64,000 bases of DNA from an uncultured Veillonellaceae bacterium (GCA_945867815.1 CAMBIX010000001.1:310001-374000); one strand, 5' to 3'; positions 1 through 9,924 are shown, numbered from the stretch's first letter. The notes: generated from the letters alone by a model not told the origin. Translations and numbers: made by a program.

Positions 1-352
1 GACTAATCCAGTCGCGAGAAAGAGCCAAACAGTCCTGTAAGGGCACCTCTTCTATCTGCCTATAAAACCCATTACTTACCAATAGTTCACGAATCTGCTT
101 TAATTGGGCTGTATTAATAACTATAGGAGATAAGGTGTCAAATATCGGCATAAAAGTGACTGTAAGTTCAACTTTTCCCCTTCCTAGCGCCTCTTTAATC
201 CCCTGCCGAATCAAAGGATCAGCCTCTAAAAAAGGCGTAGGTAATTTAAGTTGTATATCTAAAAATTTACTGTTCACAGAGCGCATGGCTATCTGACAAG
301 ACCAATGGTCTGATTCAGCTAATCCCTTACCAAATCCCGTCATACTTCGCAT
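1..352 (-). CDS. yicC: YicC-family endoribonuclease, 3' part cut off by window edge
   Basis: The minus-strand frame opens at 352 and runs off the left edge, giving 117 visible codons. The protein begins MRSMTGFGKG, the N-terminal signature of the YicC/YloC family, followed by the family pattern VNSKFLDIQLKLP. An AGGATG-type ribosome site lies about 10 bases upstream. Family members are endoribonucleases implicated in RNA turnover. The usual length is about 290 residues, so more than half of the gene lies outside. It diverges from rqcH across a roughly 320-base gap. Confidence 0.88.
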   Translation of the reverse strand, partial: MRSMTGFGKGLAESDHWSCQIAMRSVNSKFLDIQLKLPTPFLEADPLIRQGIKEALGRGKVELTVTFMPIFDTLSPIVINTAQLKQIRELLVSNGFYRQIEEVPLQDCLALSRDWIS

Positions 353-674
353 ATGAGCCACATCCTATTCTAAGTATTTAATTTATTTCTTTATATAGTT
401 CTATATTATAACACCTTTTCAGACAGGCTCTATAATCGCCCTCTACCCTTTTTCAAAATTTTTTCTTTCTACCTTTTTCACCGCATACGAGCCCTATCTG
501 TGCTATACTTAATGCACATAAAATAACCTTATTATATCAAAAATGACCTATTCGCTTTTCTTTTTTATAAACTACCTCTCGGCCTATTACATACCAAGTA
601 AACAAAAAGTAATACTACAAAGACGACCTAAAGCGAATCAGGCACAATTACACATATAACGAACAGGAGCAATT
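353..674. promoter_or_regulatory. Divergent intergenic region between yicC and rqcH
   Basis: This 322-base AT-rich gap has no credible gene. For yicC (minus) there is an extended -10 element, TGTTATAAT, with its TATAAT at 405-410. For rqcH (plus) an extended -10, TGCTATACT, has TATACT at 504-509, which would leave a leader of about 160 bases. Neither has a strong -35 box. The rqcH start is preceded by AGGAG. I see no terminator or riboswitch fold here. Confidence 0.45.
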
Positions 675-2417
675 ATGAACTTAGATGGATTAACTTTATC
701 TGTTTTAACCAACGAACTACAAGAACATATACAGGGCGGGCAAATCCAGCGCCTCTTACAAATCGATAAAACCTCTCTCTACTTAAAAATACGAACAGCC
801 AAGAAAGACGAGTATCTCATGATTACTGTTGGCTCAGCACCTGCTTGCTATATAAGCTCACCTATAAAAGACGTACCAAAAGAACCATCCTCCCTTTGCA
901 TGTTTTTACGTAAACATTTAGAGACCGCCCGTATTACCAAGGTTGAACAAATTAATAGCGACCGCATTCTCTGCTTATCGCTAGATAAACTAGAACTGGA
1001 TGGGCGCATTGCTAACTACAAAATTTATGTGGAACTAATGGGTAAGTACTCCAATTGCATTATTGTTAAAGAAGGCGTTATCTTAGAATCACTTATTCAT
1101 GTAACACCATTTATGAATCGAGAACGAACAATAGAGCCTAAACAAACCTATGAACTGCCACCAGGAAGTAACCGAGTATCTATTTTTGATTTCTCACAAG
1201 ACGAACTAAAAAACTTACTTACTATGTATCAAGACCACGCCGATACAATTGGTGCTTTAATCCGCTATGTATTTAATGGGTTTGGTAATCTTTTATTAGA
1301 TGAAGTCTGCTATCGGGCTCAATTAAATGGATCCTTAGCCATTAAAGACCAACTAGATAAAGAGCCATTATGGGCCGCACTTGCCAAGAGCCTATACTCA
1401 CTTGCTCAAGAATTAAAAAAAGCAACAACCCTAATCCAATACCAAACTGCAGGCAATAAACTAATCTATACTCCGCTGCCCCTACAAGAGGCAATGGAAC
1501 GTGGCTATCATATCAAAGAGGATAACCTATCCCCTTCAGCCCTTATTGAAGGCGATATCAAACGTCAAGGCTCTCTACATACAGCTGGCCACAACCTAGC
1601 CCATTTACTAGAACAAGCCATAAAAAAAGAAAAAAATCGAAACAAAAAAATAAAAAAAGAATTATCTGATAGTTCTAAAGCGGATCAGTACAAGGAATAT
1701 GGCGACTTATTAATGATTAACGCCTATCAACCTTGTCATTACCAAAAATCCATTACCTTAGATAATGTTTTAGTTGACCCTGTCGTTCCTATTACCATCC
1801 CCTTAAAACCTGAATTAAGTCTAGTCGAAAATGCGCAACAATATTATAAATGGTATACCAAGCTAAAAAATCGTCTCATCAGCGGCCAATATCAATTCAA
1901 TAAAAGCTGTCAACGCATTGACTACTTAGACTCCATTCTTTACAGCCTGAGCTTAGCCAAGGACAGCAAGGCCGTACAAGAAATCAAAAGTGAATGTGAA
2001 CAGGCCGGTCTTATAAAGAAAAACCATAAGCCAACGCCTTATAAAACAGACAAGAAAAACTTTATACGCTACCCATTAGCTAGCGGTGCTCTTGTCATTA
2101 TTGGTCGAAACAATGCGCAAAATGACTATTTAACTCATCGCTTTGCTAGACCTAATGACCTTTGGTTCCATACCTTACACATACAAGGTTCTCATGTTAT
2201 CTTGCAATCACCAGGTCAAGCAACAGATGAAGATATTTCCTTGGCTGCTGCTTATTCCGCCTACTACAGCAATGCCAAAGACTCAACCCATGTACCTGTC
2301 GACTATACACTAGTAAAAAATATTAAAAAGCCACCCGCTTCTCCTCTCGGCTACGTCACCTATACTAAACAAAAAACAATTATTGTTGATCCTATAGCAC
2401 CACAAACGCCTGAATAA
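675..2417 (+). CDS. rqcH: NFACT-family ribosome quality-control protein RqcH
   Basis: A 580-residue protein of the Rqc2/FbpA (NFACT) family. The N-terminal NFACT-N domain begins MNLDGLTLSVLTNEL. A lysine-rich helical stretch around residues 315-335 suits the coiled-coil arm. The C-terminal NFACT-R domain (about 455-565) carries the DLWFHT and IQGSHVIL motifs, variants of the usual D-WLH and PGSHV. By homology RqcH binds obstructed 50S subunits holding peptidyl-tRNA and adds alanine tails. Many such genes are annotated as fibronectin-binding protein. AGGAG sits about 7 bases before the ATG. It is a single gene ending in a shared hairpin terminator. Confidence 0.93.
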   Translation: MNLDGLTLSVLTNELQEHIQGGQIQRLLQIDKTSLYLKIRTAKKDEYLMITVGSAPACYISSPIKDVPKEPSSLCMFLRKHLETARITKVEQINSDRILCLSLDKLELDGRIANYKIYVELMGKYSNCIIVKEGVILESLIHVTPFMNRERTIEPKQTYELPPGSNRVSIFDFSQDELKNLLTMYQDHADTIGALIRYVFNGFGNLLLDEVCYRAQLNGSLAIKDQLDKEPLWAALAKSLYSLAQELKKATTLIQYQTAGNKLIYTPLPLQEAMERGYHIKEDNLSPSALIEGDIKRQGSLHTAGHNLAHLLEQAIKKEKNRNKKIKKELSDSSKADQYKEYGDLLMINAYQPCHYQKSITLDNVLVDPVVPITIPLKPELSLVENAQQYYKWYTKLKNRLISGQYQFNKSCQRIDYLDSILYSLSLAKDSKAVQEIKSECEQAGLIKKNHKPTPYKTDKKNFIRYPLASGALVIIGRNNAQNDYLTHRFARPNDLWFHTLHIQGSHVILQSPGQATDEDISLAAAYSAYYSNAKDSTHVPVDYTLVKNIKKPPASPLGYVTYTKQKTIIVDPIAPQTPE

Positions 2418-2435
2418 ATGAAAATAATCCTAAAG

Positions 2436-2480
2436 AAAGAGCCTTACCGAATGATTTTACTCGCTCGGTAAGGCTCTTTT
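2436..2480. terminator. Bidirectional hairpin terminator between rqcH and the convergent gene
   Basis: A perfect 15-bp stem (2436-2450 with 2465-2479) and a 14-base loop, with T-rich flanks on both sides. It lies between two convergent genes and can end both transcripts. Confidence 0.85.
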
Positions 2481-2508
2481 ACTGTACCTATAAAGGCTTT
2501 TATACACT

Positions 2509-2982
2509 TTAGTTGTCACTTGCACTCGTATTCGTCGTACTGGACTGTTTTAAACTTTCACGATTTTGGCGTAAGCTTTCCAAAGTCTTTTCCAAATTAT
2601 TTTCTACGTATTTTAATACGTCTCCTGCATATTGAATGGAACTACGTTTTAATTCATCCGAAGACTGGTTAGCCATAGTAATAATTTGGTTGGCTTGTTC
2701 TTGTGCCTGTTTTACAAGTTCGCTTTCTTCTGTCAATTTAGCAATATAATCCTTAGCCTGAGCAATTAGGGTATCTGCCTGACGTTGTGCATCAGCCAAA
2801 ATCTTATCCTTATCAGATACAATACGACGTGATTCTTCTAATTCTAATGGCAAAGATTCACTAATAGCGTCCAAAATGCGCCCAATTTCTCCTTCTTCTA
2901 CCATGCGTTTTTCTGTCAATGGCACCTTAGAACTGTTTTCAATCAAGTTTTCTAACTCATCTAATAATTTTTCTGTCTTCAT
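2509..2982 (-). CDS. Coiled-coil protein of the coaD neighbourhood (often annotated ATPase)
   Basis: 157 residues, starting MKTEKLLDELENLIENSSKV. I chose the ATG at 2982 because GGGAGTGG lies about 7 bases upstream of it, whereas a longer frame starting at 2997 has no ribosome site. The N-terminal 50 residues match a family conserved next to coaD in Firmicutes. Residues 50-140 are a long heptad-rich helix (AQRQADTLIAQAKDYIAKL) resembling F0 subunit b or DivIVA coiled coils. There is no nucleotide-binding motif, so the ATPase label in databases is unsupported. The tail is Ser/Thr-rich. The role is unknown; it ends the rsmD-coaD group. Confidence 0.8.
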   Translation of the reverse strand: MKTEKLLDELENLIENSSKVPLTEKRMVEEGEIGRILDAISESLPLELEESRRIVSDKDKILADAQRQADTLIAQAKDYIAKLTEESELVKQAQEQANQIITMANQSSDELKRSSIQYAGDVLKYVENNLEKTLESLRQNRESLKQSSTTNTSASDN

Positions 2983-3000
2983 CCTACCCACTCCCATGCT

Positions 3001-3486
3001 CTATAGAGACTCATCAAACTTCTTGTGTAATGCTTCTTTTACAATATTAGGTACTAACCCTTCTAAGTTACCATGAAAACGAGCTAATTCTCGAATTCCA
3101 GTGGAACTTAAAAAAGAATATTTATTATTAGTCATGATAAATATAGTTTCTATATCATCATCCAATTGTTTAGCAAATAAAGCCCTCTGAAATTCATATT
3201 CAAAATCGCTTAAGGCCCGAAGACCACGGATAATCACATGACTATCTTTAGACTTCACATACGCATTTAAAAGGCCTTCTTGATAATCAACTTGTATGTT
3301 GGGAATATGCTTAACAGATTGACGAATCATATCTGCCCGCTCTTCCATTGTAAATAACGAATGTTTATTAGGATTAGTTGATACAGCCACAATCAGTTGA
3401 TCTACTAATTTACTAGCTCTCTCAAATATATCAATATGCCCATTCGTCACAGGATCAAAGCTCCCCGGACAAATACCTATACGCAC
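3001..3486 (-). CDS. coaD: Phosphopantetheine adenylyltransferase
   Basis: 161 residues. Transfers AMP from ATP to 4'-phosphopantetheine, making dephospho-CoA, the penultimate step of coenzyme A synthesis. The N-terminus (V/M)RIGICPGSFDPVTNGH contains the nucleotidyltransferase GSFDP and T/HxGH motifs, and the C-terminal SFLSSTGIREL is the ISSTxIR equivalent. I place the start at the GTG at 3486: AAAGGAG lies 7 bases before it, and the length then matches the family. A longer frame to 3597 would overlap rsmD by about 100 bases. It lies 13 bases after rsmD. Confidence 0.95.
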   Translation of the reverse strand: MRIGICPGSFDPVTNGHIDIFERASKLVDQLIVAVSTNPNKHSLFTMEERADMIRQSVKHIPNIQVDYQEGLLNAYVKSKDSHVIIRGLRALSDFEYEFQRALFAKQLDDDIETIFIMTNNKYSFLSSTGIRELARFHGNLEGLVPNIVKEALHKKFDESL

Positions 3487-3499
3487 ATCAGTGCTCCTT

Positions 3500-4042
3500 T
3501 CAAGTTCGTATACGACAATAATCGACTCGCGTATAACCAAATGACTGCGTTCGTATACACTCCATCGTATCTGGTAAGCTGTACTCTTCTCGCTCATGCC
3601 GTTCCAATATTAAATAACCAGTTGGTTTTAATAAGTGATACGTATCCACCATTTGAATGGTCTCTTGAATAAGCCCTTTCTCATAAGGGGGATCAGAAAA
3701 AATATAATCAAAGGTCTGTTCTGCTAATTTAGCACCTACCTGCGGTATCATCATTGATAATATATCAATCTTATCTTCTAAATGACAGTGGATAGCATTT
3801 TCTTTAATTAATTTCTTCGTTCGCTTATCTACAGAGATAGCTTGGCTCGCTCCTCGGCTAAGTGCTTCCAAAGCAAAAGCGCCTGTACCAGAAAATAAAT
3901 CTAATACAGAGACCTTATAAAGTCCCCAATTAGAAAGTACATTAAATACACTCTCCCGTACACGGTCAAGTGTTGGTCTAGTTGATTGTCCTTTTGGTGC
4001 TTTTATGGTATGCCCCTTAGCTAAGCCTGCAATTATCCGCAT
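3500..4042 (-). CDS. rsmD: 16S rRNA (guanine-966-N2)-methyltransferase
   Basis: 180 residues, a class I SAM-dependent methyltransferase. The start MRIIAGLAKGH is typical of RsmD. VLDLFSGTGAFALEALSRGA forms the SAM-binding loop and SDPPYEKG (about residues 116-123) is the N2-guanine catalytic motif (N/DPPY). It methylates G966 of 16S rRNA on assembling 30S subunits. GAGGTG lies upstream of the ATG. The rsmD-coaD order is widely conserved in bacteria and is seen here. Confidence 0.94.
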   Translation of the reverse strand: MRIIAGLAKGHTIKAPKGQSTRPTLDRVRESVFNVLSNWGLYKVSVLDLFSGTGAFALEALSRGASQAISVDKRTKKLIKENAIHCHLEDKIDILSMMIPQVGAKLAEQTFDYIFSDPPYEKGLIQETIQMVDTYHLLKPTGYLILERHEREEYSLPDTMECIRTQSFGYTRVDYCRIRT

Positions 4043-4117
4043 ATAAGTTACACCTCATTCAACTATACTTCTATAATTATAGTATATCAATCAATAAAAG
4101 AAAAGTAGTTACCCTAA

Positions 4118-5119
4118 CTAAATATACATTTCATCTTTTAAGGATCTATCCATTAGGACCTGTAAGGCATCCTTTACACTCTTTTTCTGATAAAGCACTT
4201 CATATAAGGCATTCGTAATCGGTAAATCTAAACCTAACTTCTTAGCCACCTTATATACAGATTCTACAGCGAAAAAGCCTTCAACTACCATATGTGTATG
4301 TTCTCTAATATAGTCCATTGTCTGCCCTGCTGCTAGTGCTATCCCCGCACGCCGATTTCGACTATGCTGGCTCATGCAAGTAGCAATCAAATCCCCCATA
4401 CCAGCTAGTCCTGCATAAGTCTCTCGATTAGCGCCTAAGGCCATACCAAACTTAGTCATCTCGTGAAGCCCTCGAGTAAGTAGAGCAGCCTTAGCATTAT
4501 CACCTAAGCCAAGCCCATCAGAAGCCCCCGCTGCCAGAGCTATAATGTTTTTAGTTGTGCCGGCTAATTCCACACCTACCATATCTTTATTCACATAGAG
4601 ACGAAATGTAGGTGTACTCAAGGCCTTTTGAACCCTCTCTGCTACAGTCAATTTATCAGAGGCCACAACAGCCATAGCTGGTAAATTACGACCTACCTCT
4701 TCTGCGTGATTCGGCCCTGATAATAGGGCAATATCGACATCAAGAAATCCAACAATTTCCTTCATTATGGTAGATAAACGATGACCTGTCTCTTTATCTA
4801 ATCCCTTTGCACAAAGTATAAGAATCTGACCCTCATGCAAATGCTCTTTTAGCCGCTGACAGGTCTCTCTTACATAAATAGACGGTGTTACAAGTAATAC
4901 CATATCTGCTTGTGGTACTAAATCCTCTAAAGAGTGCGATAAAGTAAGTTCTGGTGGAACAATAACGCCTGGCAAGTACTCTTTGTTTTCGCCAAGTGCC
5001 CTAATAGCTGCCACCTGTTCCTGACGACGACAATAAAGGCCTGTCACATTAGCGGCCTGTAAGGATTTTAAAGCTAAAGCCGTTCCCCAGCTACCCGCAC
5101 CAATAACTGTTACCTTCAT
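4118..5119 (-). CDS. gpsA: NAD(P)H-dependent glycerol-3-phosphate dehydrogenase
   Basis: 333 residues. Reduces dihydroxyacetone phosphate to sn-glycerol-3-phosphate for phospholipid synthesis. The N-terminal Rossmann motif is VIGAGSWGTALA (residues 4-15). LSGPNHAEEV and GTTKNIIALAAG carry the conserved substrate-binding and catalytic lysine regions. The ATG overlaps the plsY stop by 4 bases (ATGA), with AGGAG upstream, so it is translationally coupled to the acyltransferase that uses its product. Confidence 0.96.
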   Translation of the reverse strand: MKVTVIGAGSWGTALALKSLQAANVTGLYCRRQEQVAAIRALGENKEYLPGVIVPPELTLSHSLEDLVPQADMVLLVTPSIYVRETCQRLKEHLHEGQILILCAKGLDKETGHRLSTIMKEIVGFLDVDIALLSGPNHAEEVGRNLPAMAVVASDKLTVAERVQKALSTPTFRLYVNKDMVGVELAGTTKNIIALAAGASDGLGLGDNAKAALLTRGLHEMTKFGMALGANRETYAGLAGMGDLIATCMSQHSRNRRAGIALAAGQTMDYIREHTHMVVEGFFAVESVYKVAKKLGLDLPITNALYEVLYQKKSVKDALQVLMDRSLKDEMYI

Positions 5120-5748
5120 TTTTTTACTCCTGGCAAGCGATCCACCTTAAGTTCGGTTCCATGCAATAAGCGTACAATATTGGCCTTATGACGAATAACA
5201 ACAAAAAGAGCACCAAATACGCCAAAGCCAACAATCCACAAAGATTCACCAAAAAGGAACATTAAAATAGGTGTCAAAATGGCTACAATAATAGATCCTA
5301 AAGAGACTATACGGGTAAAATAAACGATTAACCCCCATAAGACCATACAAATAAGGGACACATAAGGTGCTAAATAAATGACAATGCCTAAGCCAGTCGC
5401 TACCCCGCGACCTCCTTTAAATTTTAGAAAGACAGAGCAATTATGCCCTAACATAGCTACTAAACCACCAAAAACCATTAATGGTGACACAGGTGCAAAT
5501 AGCCAAGCTCCTATGGCCCCTTTTATGGCATCACATAGAAATACAGAGAAAGCCGCTTTAAAACCTAATAAACGATAAGCATTGGTAGCTCCCGTATTCT
5601 TACTACCATATAAGCGAAGATCCTTACCATAACAAACCTTGCCAATAATCAGCCCCGATGGAATGGAGCCAATGATATAAGCAATAACTGCATAAAAAAT
5701 AATAGTCACAGTATCAAATCCCTGTAACACTTGCCCCCACCACATCAT
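5116..5748 (-). CDS. plsY: Acyl-phosphate:glycerol-3-phosphate acyltransferase
   Basis: 210 residues, an integral membrane enzyme that acylates glycerol-3-phosphate at position 1. Diagnostic motifs: GSIPSGLIIGK (residues 27-37), KNTGATNAYRLLG, and GHNCSVFLKFKGGRGVATG. About five to seven hydrophobic segments are visible. The ATG overlaps the der stop (TAATG) and its own stop overlaps gpsA, so der-plsY-gpsA read as one message. The protein starts MMWWGQ; either of the first two methionines could be used. Confidence 0.95.
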   Translation of the reverse strand: MMWWGQVLQGFDTVTIIFYAVIAYIIGSIPSGLIIGKVCYGKDLRLYGSKNTGATNAYRLLGFKAAFSVFLCDAIKGAIGAWLFAPVSPLMVFGGLVAMLGHNCSVFLKFKGGRGVATGLGIVIYLAPYVSLICMVLWGLIVYFTRIVSLGSIIVAILTPILMFLFGESLWIVGFGVFGALFVVIRHKANIVRLLHGTELKVDRLPGVKK

Positions 5749-7082
5749 TATTCATCATCCTTCTCTTTCTTACCTCTTAAAATAAGATGTATCGGTGTAC
5801 CTTGAAATCCAAAAGAATCTCGTAATCTATTTTCCAAAAAACGTAAATAGGAAAAATGTATCAAACTAGGATCATTAACAAAGATAATAAAGGTTGGCGG
5901 CTTAACAGAAGCTTGCGTCATATAATATAACTTTGGAAGCCGTCCATTCTGAGAAGGAGCTGGATTCACTGATTGCGCATCAGATAAAACTTGGTTTAAG
6001 ACACTTGTTGAAACACGACGATGCTGTTGTTCTGATACAAAAACAAGTAAATCTGCCAACCGATGAATACGCTGTTTAGTCAAGGCCGATACAAACAAGA
6101 TTGGTGCATATTGTAAAAAGCCTAACTCATCATAAATATCTTCCGTAAAGGTATTTGTTGTCTTATTATCTTTTTCAATCAAATCCCATTTATTAACAAC
6201 AATAATTAATCCCTTACCTGCTTCATGAGCATAGCCAGCGATTTTCTTATCCTGTTCCGTTACCCCATCAGTAGCATCTAGAACAAGCACAACGATATCT
6301 GACCGATCAACAGCTCGCAAAGAACGAACAATACTATAGCGTTCAATAGGTGCATCAACCTTTGATTTTCGCCGCATGCCCGCTGTATCAATCAAGGTAA
6401 ACTTCTGTTCGCCTTGCTGCCAGTGCGTATCAATAGAATCTCTCGTCGTTCCCGCTACGTCACTAACGATAACGCGGTCCTGACCTAATAAAGCATTTGT
6501 TAATGATGACTTACCTACATTCGGTCGGCCAATAAAGCACACATTGATAACGTCATCCTCTTCATCATTACCAGCTGTAGCAGGAAAATAGGATACAACC
6601 TGATCTAATAAATCTCCTAAGTTCATTAGATTCTTAGCAGAAATACCAATGGGATCACCCATACCTAAATTATAAAATTCATAAATATTAGCTTCTTGAT
6701 TAACGCTGTCAATCTTATTAACAACTAAGATAACAGGTTTGCCACTAGCCCGTAAGAGTGTCGCCACTTCTTCATCGGCTGCTACAATGCCTTGTTTACC
6801 ATCAACAACAAACAAGATAACGTCTGCTTCTTCAATAGCTAATTGGGCCTGAAAACGCATCATCTTAGAAATTTGATGACTTTCTGCGTTAACAAATTCA
6901 ATCCCCCCTGTATCAATCATAGTAAACTGATGATTTAGCCATTCAGCATCAAAATAAATACGGTCACGTGTAACGCCAGGGATATCTTCAACAATAGATA
7001 TTCGTTTATTTATAACTGCATTAAATAACGTTGATTTTCCTACATTCGGACGGCCTACAACGGCCACTAAAGGTTTTGCCAT
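5748..7082 (-). CDS. der: Ribosome assembly GTPase Der (EngA)
   Basis: 444 residues with two tandem G domains and a C-terminal KH-like domain. The first P-loop is GRPNVGKSTLFN (residues 10-21) with DTGG and NKID; the second is GRPNVGKSSLTN with DTAGMRRKSKV and NKWD. Der acts in late 50S subunit maturation. GAGGTG precedes the ATG. It heads the der-plsY-gpsA unit. A hairpin terminator at 7144-7177 separates it from the upstream ATPase gene. Confidence 0.97.
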   Translation of the reverse strand: MAKPLVAVVGRPNVGKSTLFNAVINKRISIVEDIPGVTRDRIYFDAEWLNHQFTMIDTGGIEFVNAESHQISKMMRFQAQLAIEEADVILFVVDGKQGIVAADEEVATLLRASGKPVILVVNKIDSVNQEANIYEFYNLGMGDPIGISAKNLMNLGDLLDQVVSYFPATAGNDEEDDVINVCFIGRPNVGKSSLTNALLGQDRVIVSDVAGTTRDSIDTHWQQGEQKFTLIDTAGMRRKSKVDAPIERYSIVRSLRAVDRSDIVVLVLDATDGVTEQDKKIAGYAHEAGKGLIIVVNKWDLIEKDNKTTNTFTEDIYDELGFLQYAPILFVSALTKQRIHRLADLLVFVSEQQHRRVSTSVLNQVLSDAQSVNPAPSQNGRLPKLYYMTQASVKPPTFIIFVNDPSLIHFSYLRFLENRLRDSFGFQGTPIHLILRGKKEKDDE

Positions 7083-7143
7083 ACTTTCACCTCATTCATA
7101 GATTCGTGTCTATTGTAACATAGATAGAAGCCAAAAGGATAGA

Positions 7144-7177
7144 AAAAGAACAGCCATCCTAAGATAACTGTTCTTTT
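7144..7177 (-). terminator. Terminator of the proton-ATPase transcript
   Basis: A 10-bp inverted repeat (7144-7153 with 7168-7177) whose minus-strand copy is followed by a T-rich run. It lies about 95 bases after the ATPase stop. A second small palindrome, CGTTTTTAAAAACG, lies closer to the stop, near 7214-7227. Confidence 0.7.
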
Positions 7178-7270
7178 CATTACTATTTGTATAGATTATA
7201 AGCTATACATCAACTATTCAATTATGATTCATTGCGTTTTTAAAAACGATGAGTCTCTCTTACGCCTCTC

Positions 7271-9808
7271 TTATTTACGAGCAAAATGACTCGTAATGAC
7301 ACGGATACAGCCAAGAATGCACATCCAAACCAAGTTGTATACCCAGACAGCAATAATCGCATCAGCTGAAATAGCCTGTACCATCCAACCGAAGTAGCAC
7401 ATACACAAGGCAAAGACCTGCGTAATCCCCATAGCGCATAACATAACACCAGCTGGGAATGGCGGTGTAAAGAACCAATCCGATTTACGCGATACTAGCA
7501 ATAATAATGGACCACAGGATACTAACTGTAAGAACATAATCGTTTGTAGTTCCGCTTGACTAGTAATAGTAAACCAGTTAGCGGCATCGCCTATATGATG
7601 CAAAGCATAAACACCGGTTGTTAATAAAACCATCGACTGGACAATAGAGAATATACCAAGCACTGTTGATTCGGTTAAGATAGCCGGCATATTCCACCGT
7701 ACAGGATTCTCATCCACATCAGCATTATCATAGGCAATAGAAATAATTGGTAAATCATCAATTAAGGACATAACAACGATCATAATAGCTGTTACTGGTT
7801 GGAAACCATATAAAATCGAAGCCATAACAACTAAAAGCATAATGGTCATCGTCAAAGCCACACGATAAACAGTATAGGCCGTAATACGTTCGAAAATCTT
7901 ACGAGATTCACGAATAGCGGTAGCAATAACAGATAAACCTGGAGCAGTCAAAACCAAGGCAGCAGCCCCACGAGCCGCATCTGTAGCACCAGCTACTGCT
8001 GTACCACAATCCGCTTGTTTTAGAGCCGGTGCATCATTAACACCATCACCTGTCATAGCTACCAAATGACCACGCCGCTGCAAGGTCTTAACAATGGTAT
8101 ATTTATGTTCTGGGAATACACGAGCAAAACCATCCGCTTGTTCAATAGTTTCTGCTAATTTATCGGATAGAGAATCTGGATTCATATTCTTAGGGAAAGT
8201 ATCTTCTGCATTCAAGATATTCGTGCCTAAACCTAATTGGCCAGCAATCTGTTTGGCAATGGCTGTGTCATCACCAGTAATCATCTTAACAGAAACGCCC
8301 ATCTTATTGACTTCTTCAATAGTTGCTTTTGAATCATCCCGTGGTGGGTCAAACATAGATAAAACACCAAGAATTTTCCATGTCTTACCTTGGTCATCTG
8401 AACGCGCTACTGCTAATGCCCGGAAACCCTTTTCCGCCAAATCATTAACCACTTCATTAATTAACTTCGCCTGATTATCATCTGGATGAGCTAGGTCAAC
8501 AATAACTTGTGGCGCCCCTTTTGTAAAGTAAGCAGTTTGTCCATCTCGCGAATGAGTCTGCCCTTCCGTTCGTTTACTAACTGGGTCAAAAGGTACAAAT
8601 TTATCCACAACCCAAGCGTCCAATTGGCTCTTATCTTTTAAAGCTTCGCAAACAGCTGTATCAATAGCATCATGGTCTTCTAGACGAGAGGCTAAAGAAC
8701 CGGCTAAAATGACTTCTTGTTCATCTTTAGCATCAACTAAATGCGTAGCCCCCAAAGTCAACTGATTTTTGGTCAACGTTCCTGTCTTATCTGAACACAA
8801 AATATCAACGCCAGCCATTTCTTCAAGGGAGGATAATTTAGATACAATGGCCTTTTCCTTAGACAAATGTAAAGCACCTAAAGCCAGCGTCATAGAAAAG
8901 ACAGTTGGCATAGCTACTGGAATGGAAGCCACAAGTAAAACAAGCACAAACTGTAAAATATTTAAGGCATCATCAAGGCTCCATGTATTCGTAACAAAAA
9001 TATCTATATATACACGGAAAGCAACCATAATCGCTGCTAAAACAACGGCTACTACAATAAGGAAATTACCAATTTGGAACATAGCTCGTTCGGCATGGCT
9101 TTGTGCACCAGCGCCAGCCACTAACTTAGCCGTCCGTCCAAAGAAGGTATTCGAACCAGTAGAGGTAACAACAGCAGTCATTTCCCCTTGTTTTACAATA
9201 CTACCAGAATAGGCTTGATCCCCTACTTTTTTAGATACTGGTAAGGATTCACCTGTTAAAGCAGCCTGGTCGATGGACGCATAATCACCACCAATTAAAC
9301 GCAAATCAGCTGGTACAACCATACCCAAACGAATTTTAACAATATCACCAGGCACTAAATCTGCTGCTGGAATAGACTGAAAATTCCCATCACGAAGGGC
9401 ATTTGCTGTTGGCGCCAAGCCTTTCTTTAAAGCCGCCAAAGCATTCGATGCCTTATGATCCTGCCAAATCCCAATAAAAGCATTGAAAAATAATAATAGC
9501 AAAATAATAGAGAAATCATCCCAATGCCCAATACAAACAGATACAAGAGCTGCAGCTTCAATCATATAAGCTATTGGTCCCATAAAATGATGGATAAACT
9601 TAGACCATGCTGATTGTTCCTTTGTTGCTAATACATTAGCCCCGTAGGTTTGTAATCGACGCTTAGCTTCTGTCGTCGTTAGACCCTTTTGCGAATCTGT
9701 TACCAATTCTTGCAAAACACTTTCGATCGGCGCTTTTTCTAAATCAACAGATGCATTTGTTAATTTAGCCTGCTGCATCATCACCGTTGAATTACCTTTT
9801 TCCGGCAT
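7271..9808 (-). CDS. Plasma-membrane proton-efflux P-type ATPase (P3A type)
   Basis: 845 residues. It contains all P-type ATPase motifs: TGES of the actuator domain, the phosphorylation site DKTGTLTKNQ, MITGDD, and the hinge GDGVNDAPALKQAD. The sequence AIDTAVCEAL, the N-terminal cation ATPase domain and the family's overall length match the plant/fungal-type H+-ATPases rather than Ca or Cu pumps. About ten membrane helices are expected. I use the ATG at 9808 because GGAGG lies 7 bases upstream; a longer frame would start inside that ribosome site. The likely role is ATP-driven proton export and acid tolerance. It is a single-gene unit with terminators on both sides. Confidence 0.9.
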   Translation of the reverse strand: MPEKGNSTVMMQQAKLTNASVDLEKAPIESVLQELVTDSQKGLTTTEAKRRLQTYGANVLATKEQSAWSKFIHHFMGPIAYMIEAAALVSVCIGHWDDFSIILLLLFFNAFIGIWQDHKASNALAALKKGLAPTANALRDGNFQSIPAADLVPGDIVKIRLGMVVPADLRLIGGDYASIDQAALTGESLPVSKKVGDQAYSGSIVKQGEMTAVVTSTGSNTFFGRTAKLVAGAGAQSHAERAMFQIGNFLIVVAVVLAAIMVAFRVYIDIFVTNTWSLDDALNILQFVLVLLVASIPVAMPTVFSMTLALGALHLSKEKAIVSKLSSLEEMAGVDILCSDKTGTLTKNQLTLGATHLVDAKDEQEVILAGSLASRLEDHDAIDTAVCEALKDKSQLDAWVVDKFVPFDPVSKRTEGQTHSRDGQTAYFTKGAPQVIVDLAHPDDNQAKLINEVVNDLAEKGFRALAVARSDDQGKTWKILGVLSMFDPPRDDSKATIEEVNKMGVSVKMITGDDTAIAKQIAGQLGLGTNILNAEDTFPKNMNPDSLSDKLAETIEQADGFARVFPEHKYTIVKTLQRRGHLVAMTGDGVNDAPALKQADCGTAVAGATDAARGAAALVLTAPGLSVIATAIRESRKIFERITAYTVYRVALTMTIMLLVVMASILYGFQPVTAIMIVVMSLIDDLPIISIAYDNADVDENPVRWNMPAILTESTVLGIFSIVQSMVLLTTGVYALHHIGDAANWFTITSQAELQTIMFLQLVSCGPLLLLVSRKSDWFFTPPFPAGVMLCAMGITQVFALCMCYFGWMVQAISADAIIAVWVYNLVWMCILGCIRVITSHFARK

Positions 9809-9924
9809 ATTCAACACCTCCATTAAAATTACACATGATTCTTATAACTATAAGTTCAAGTACACTTTAAATATACCCCTATTTTTCTAGTCTGTATAGT
9901 CTTTATAGTAAAAAATGATAAAAA

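Noticed and set aside
7240-7449. 69-residue frame at the end of the proton ATPase gene
   Set aside because: Out-of-frame shadow of the ATPase C-terminus.
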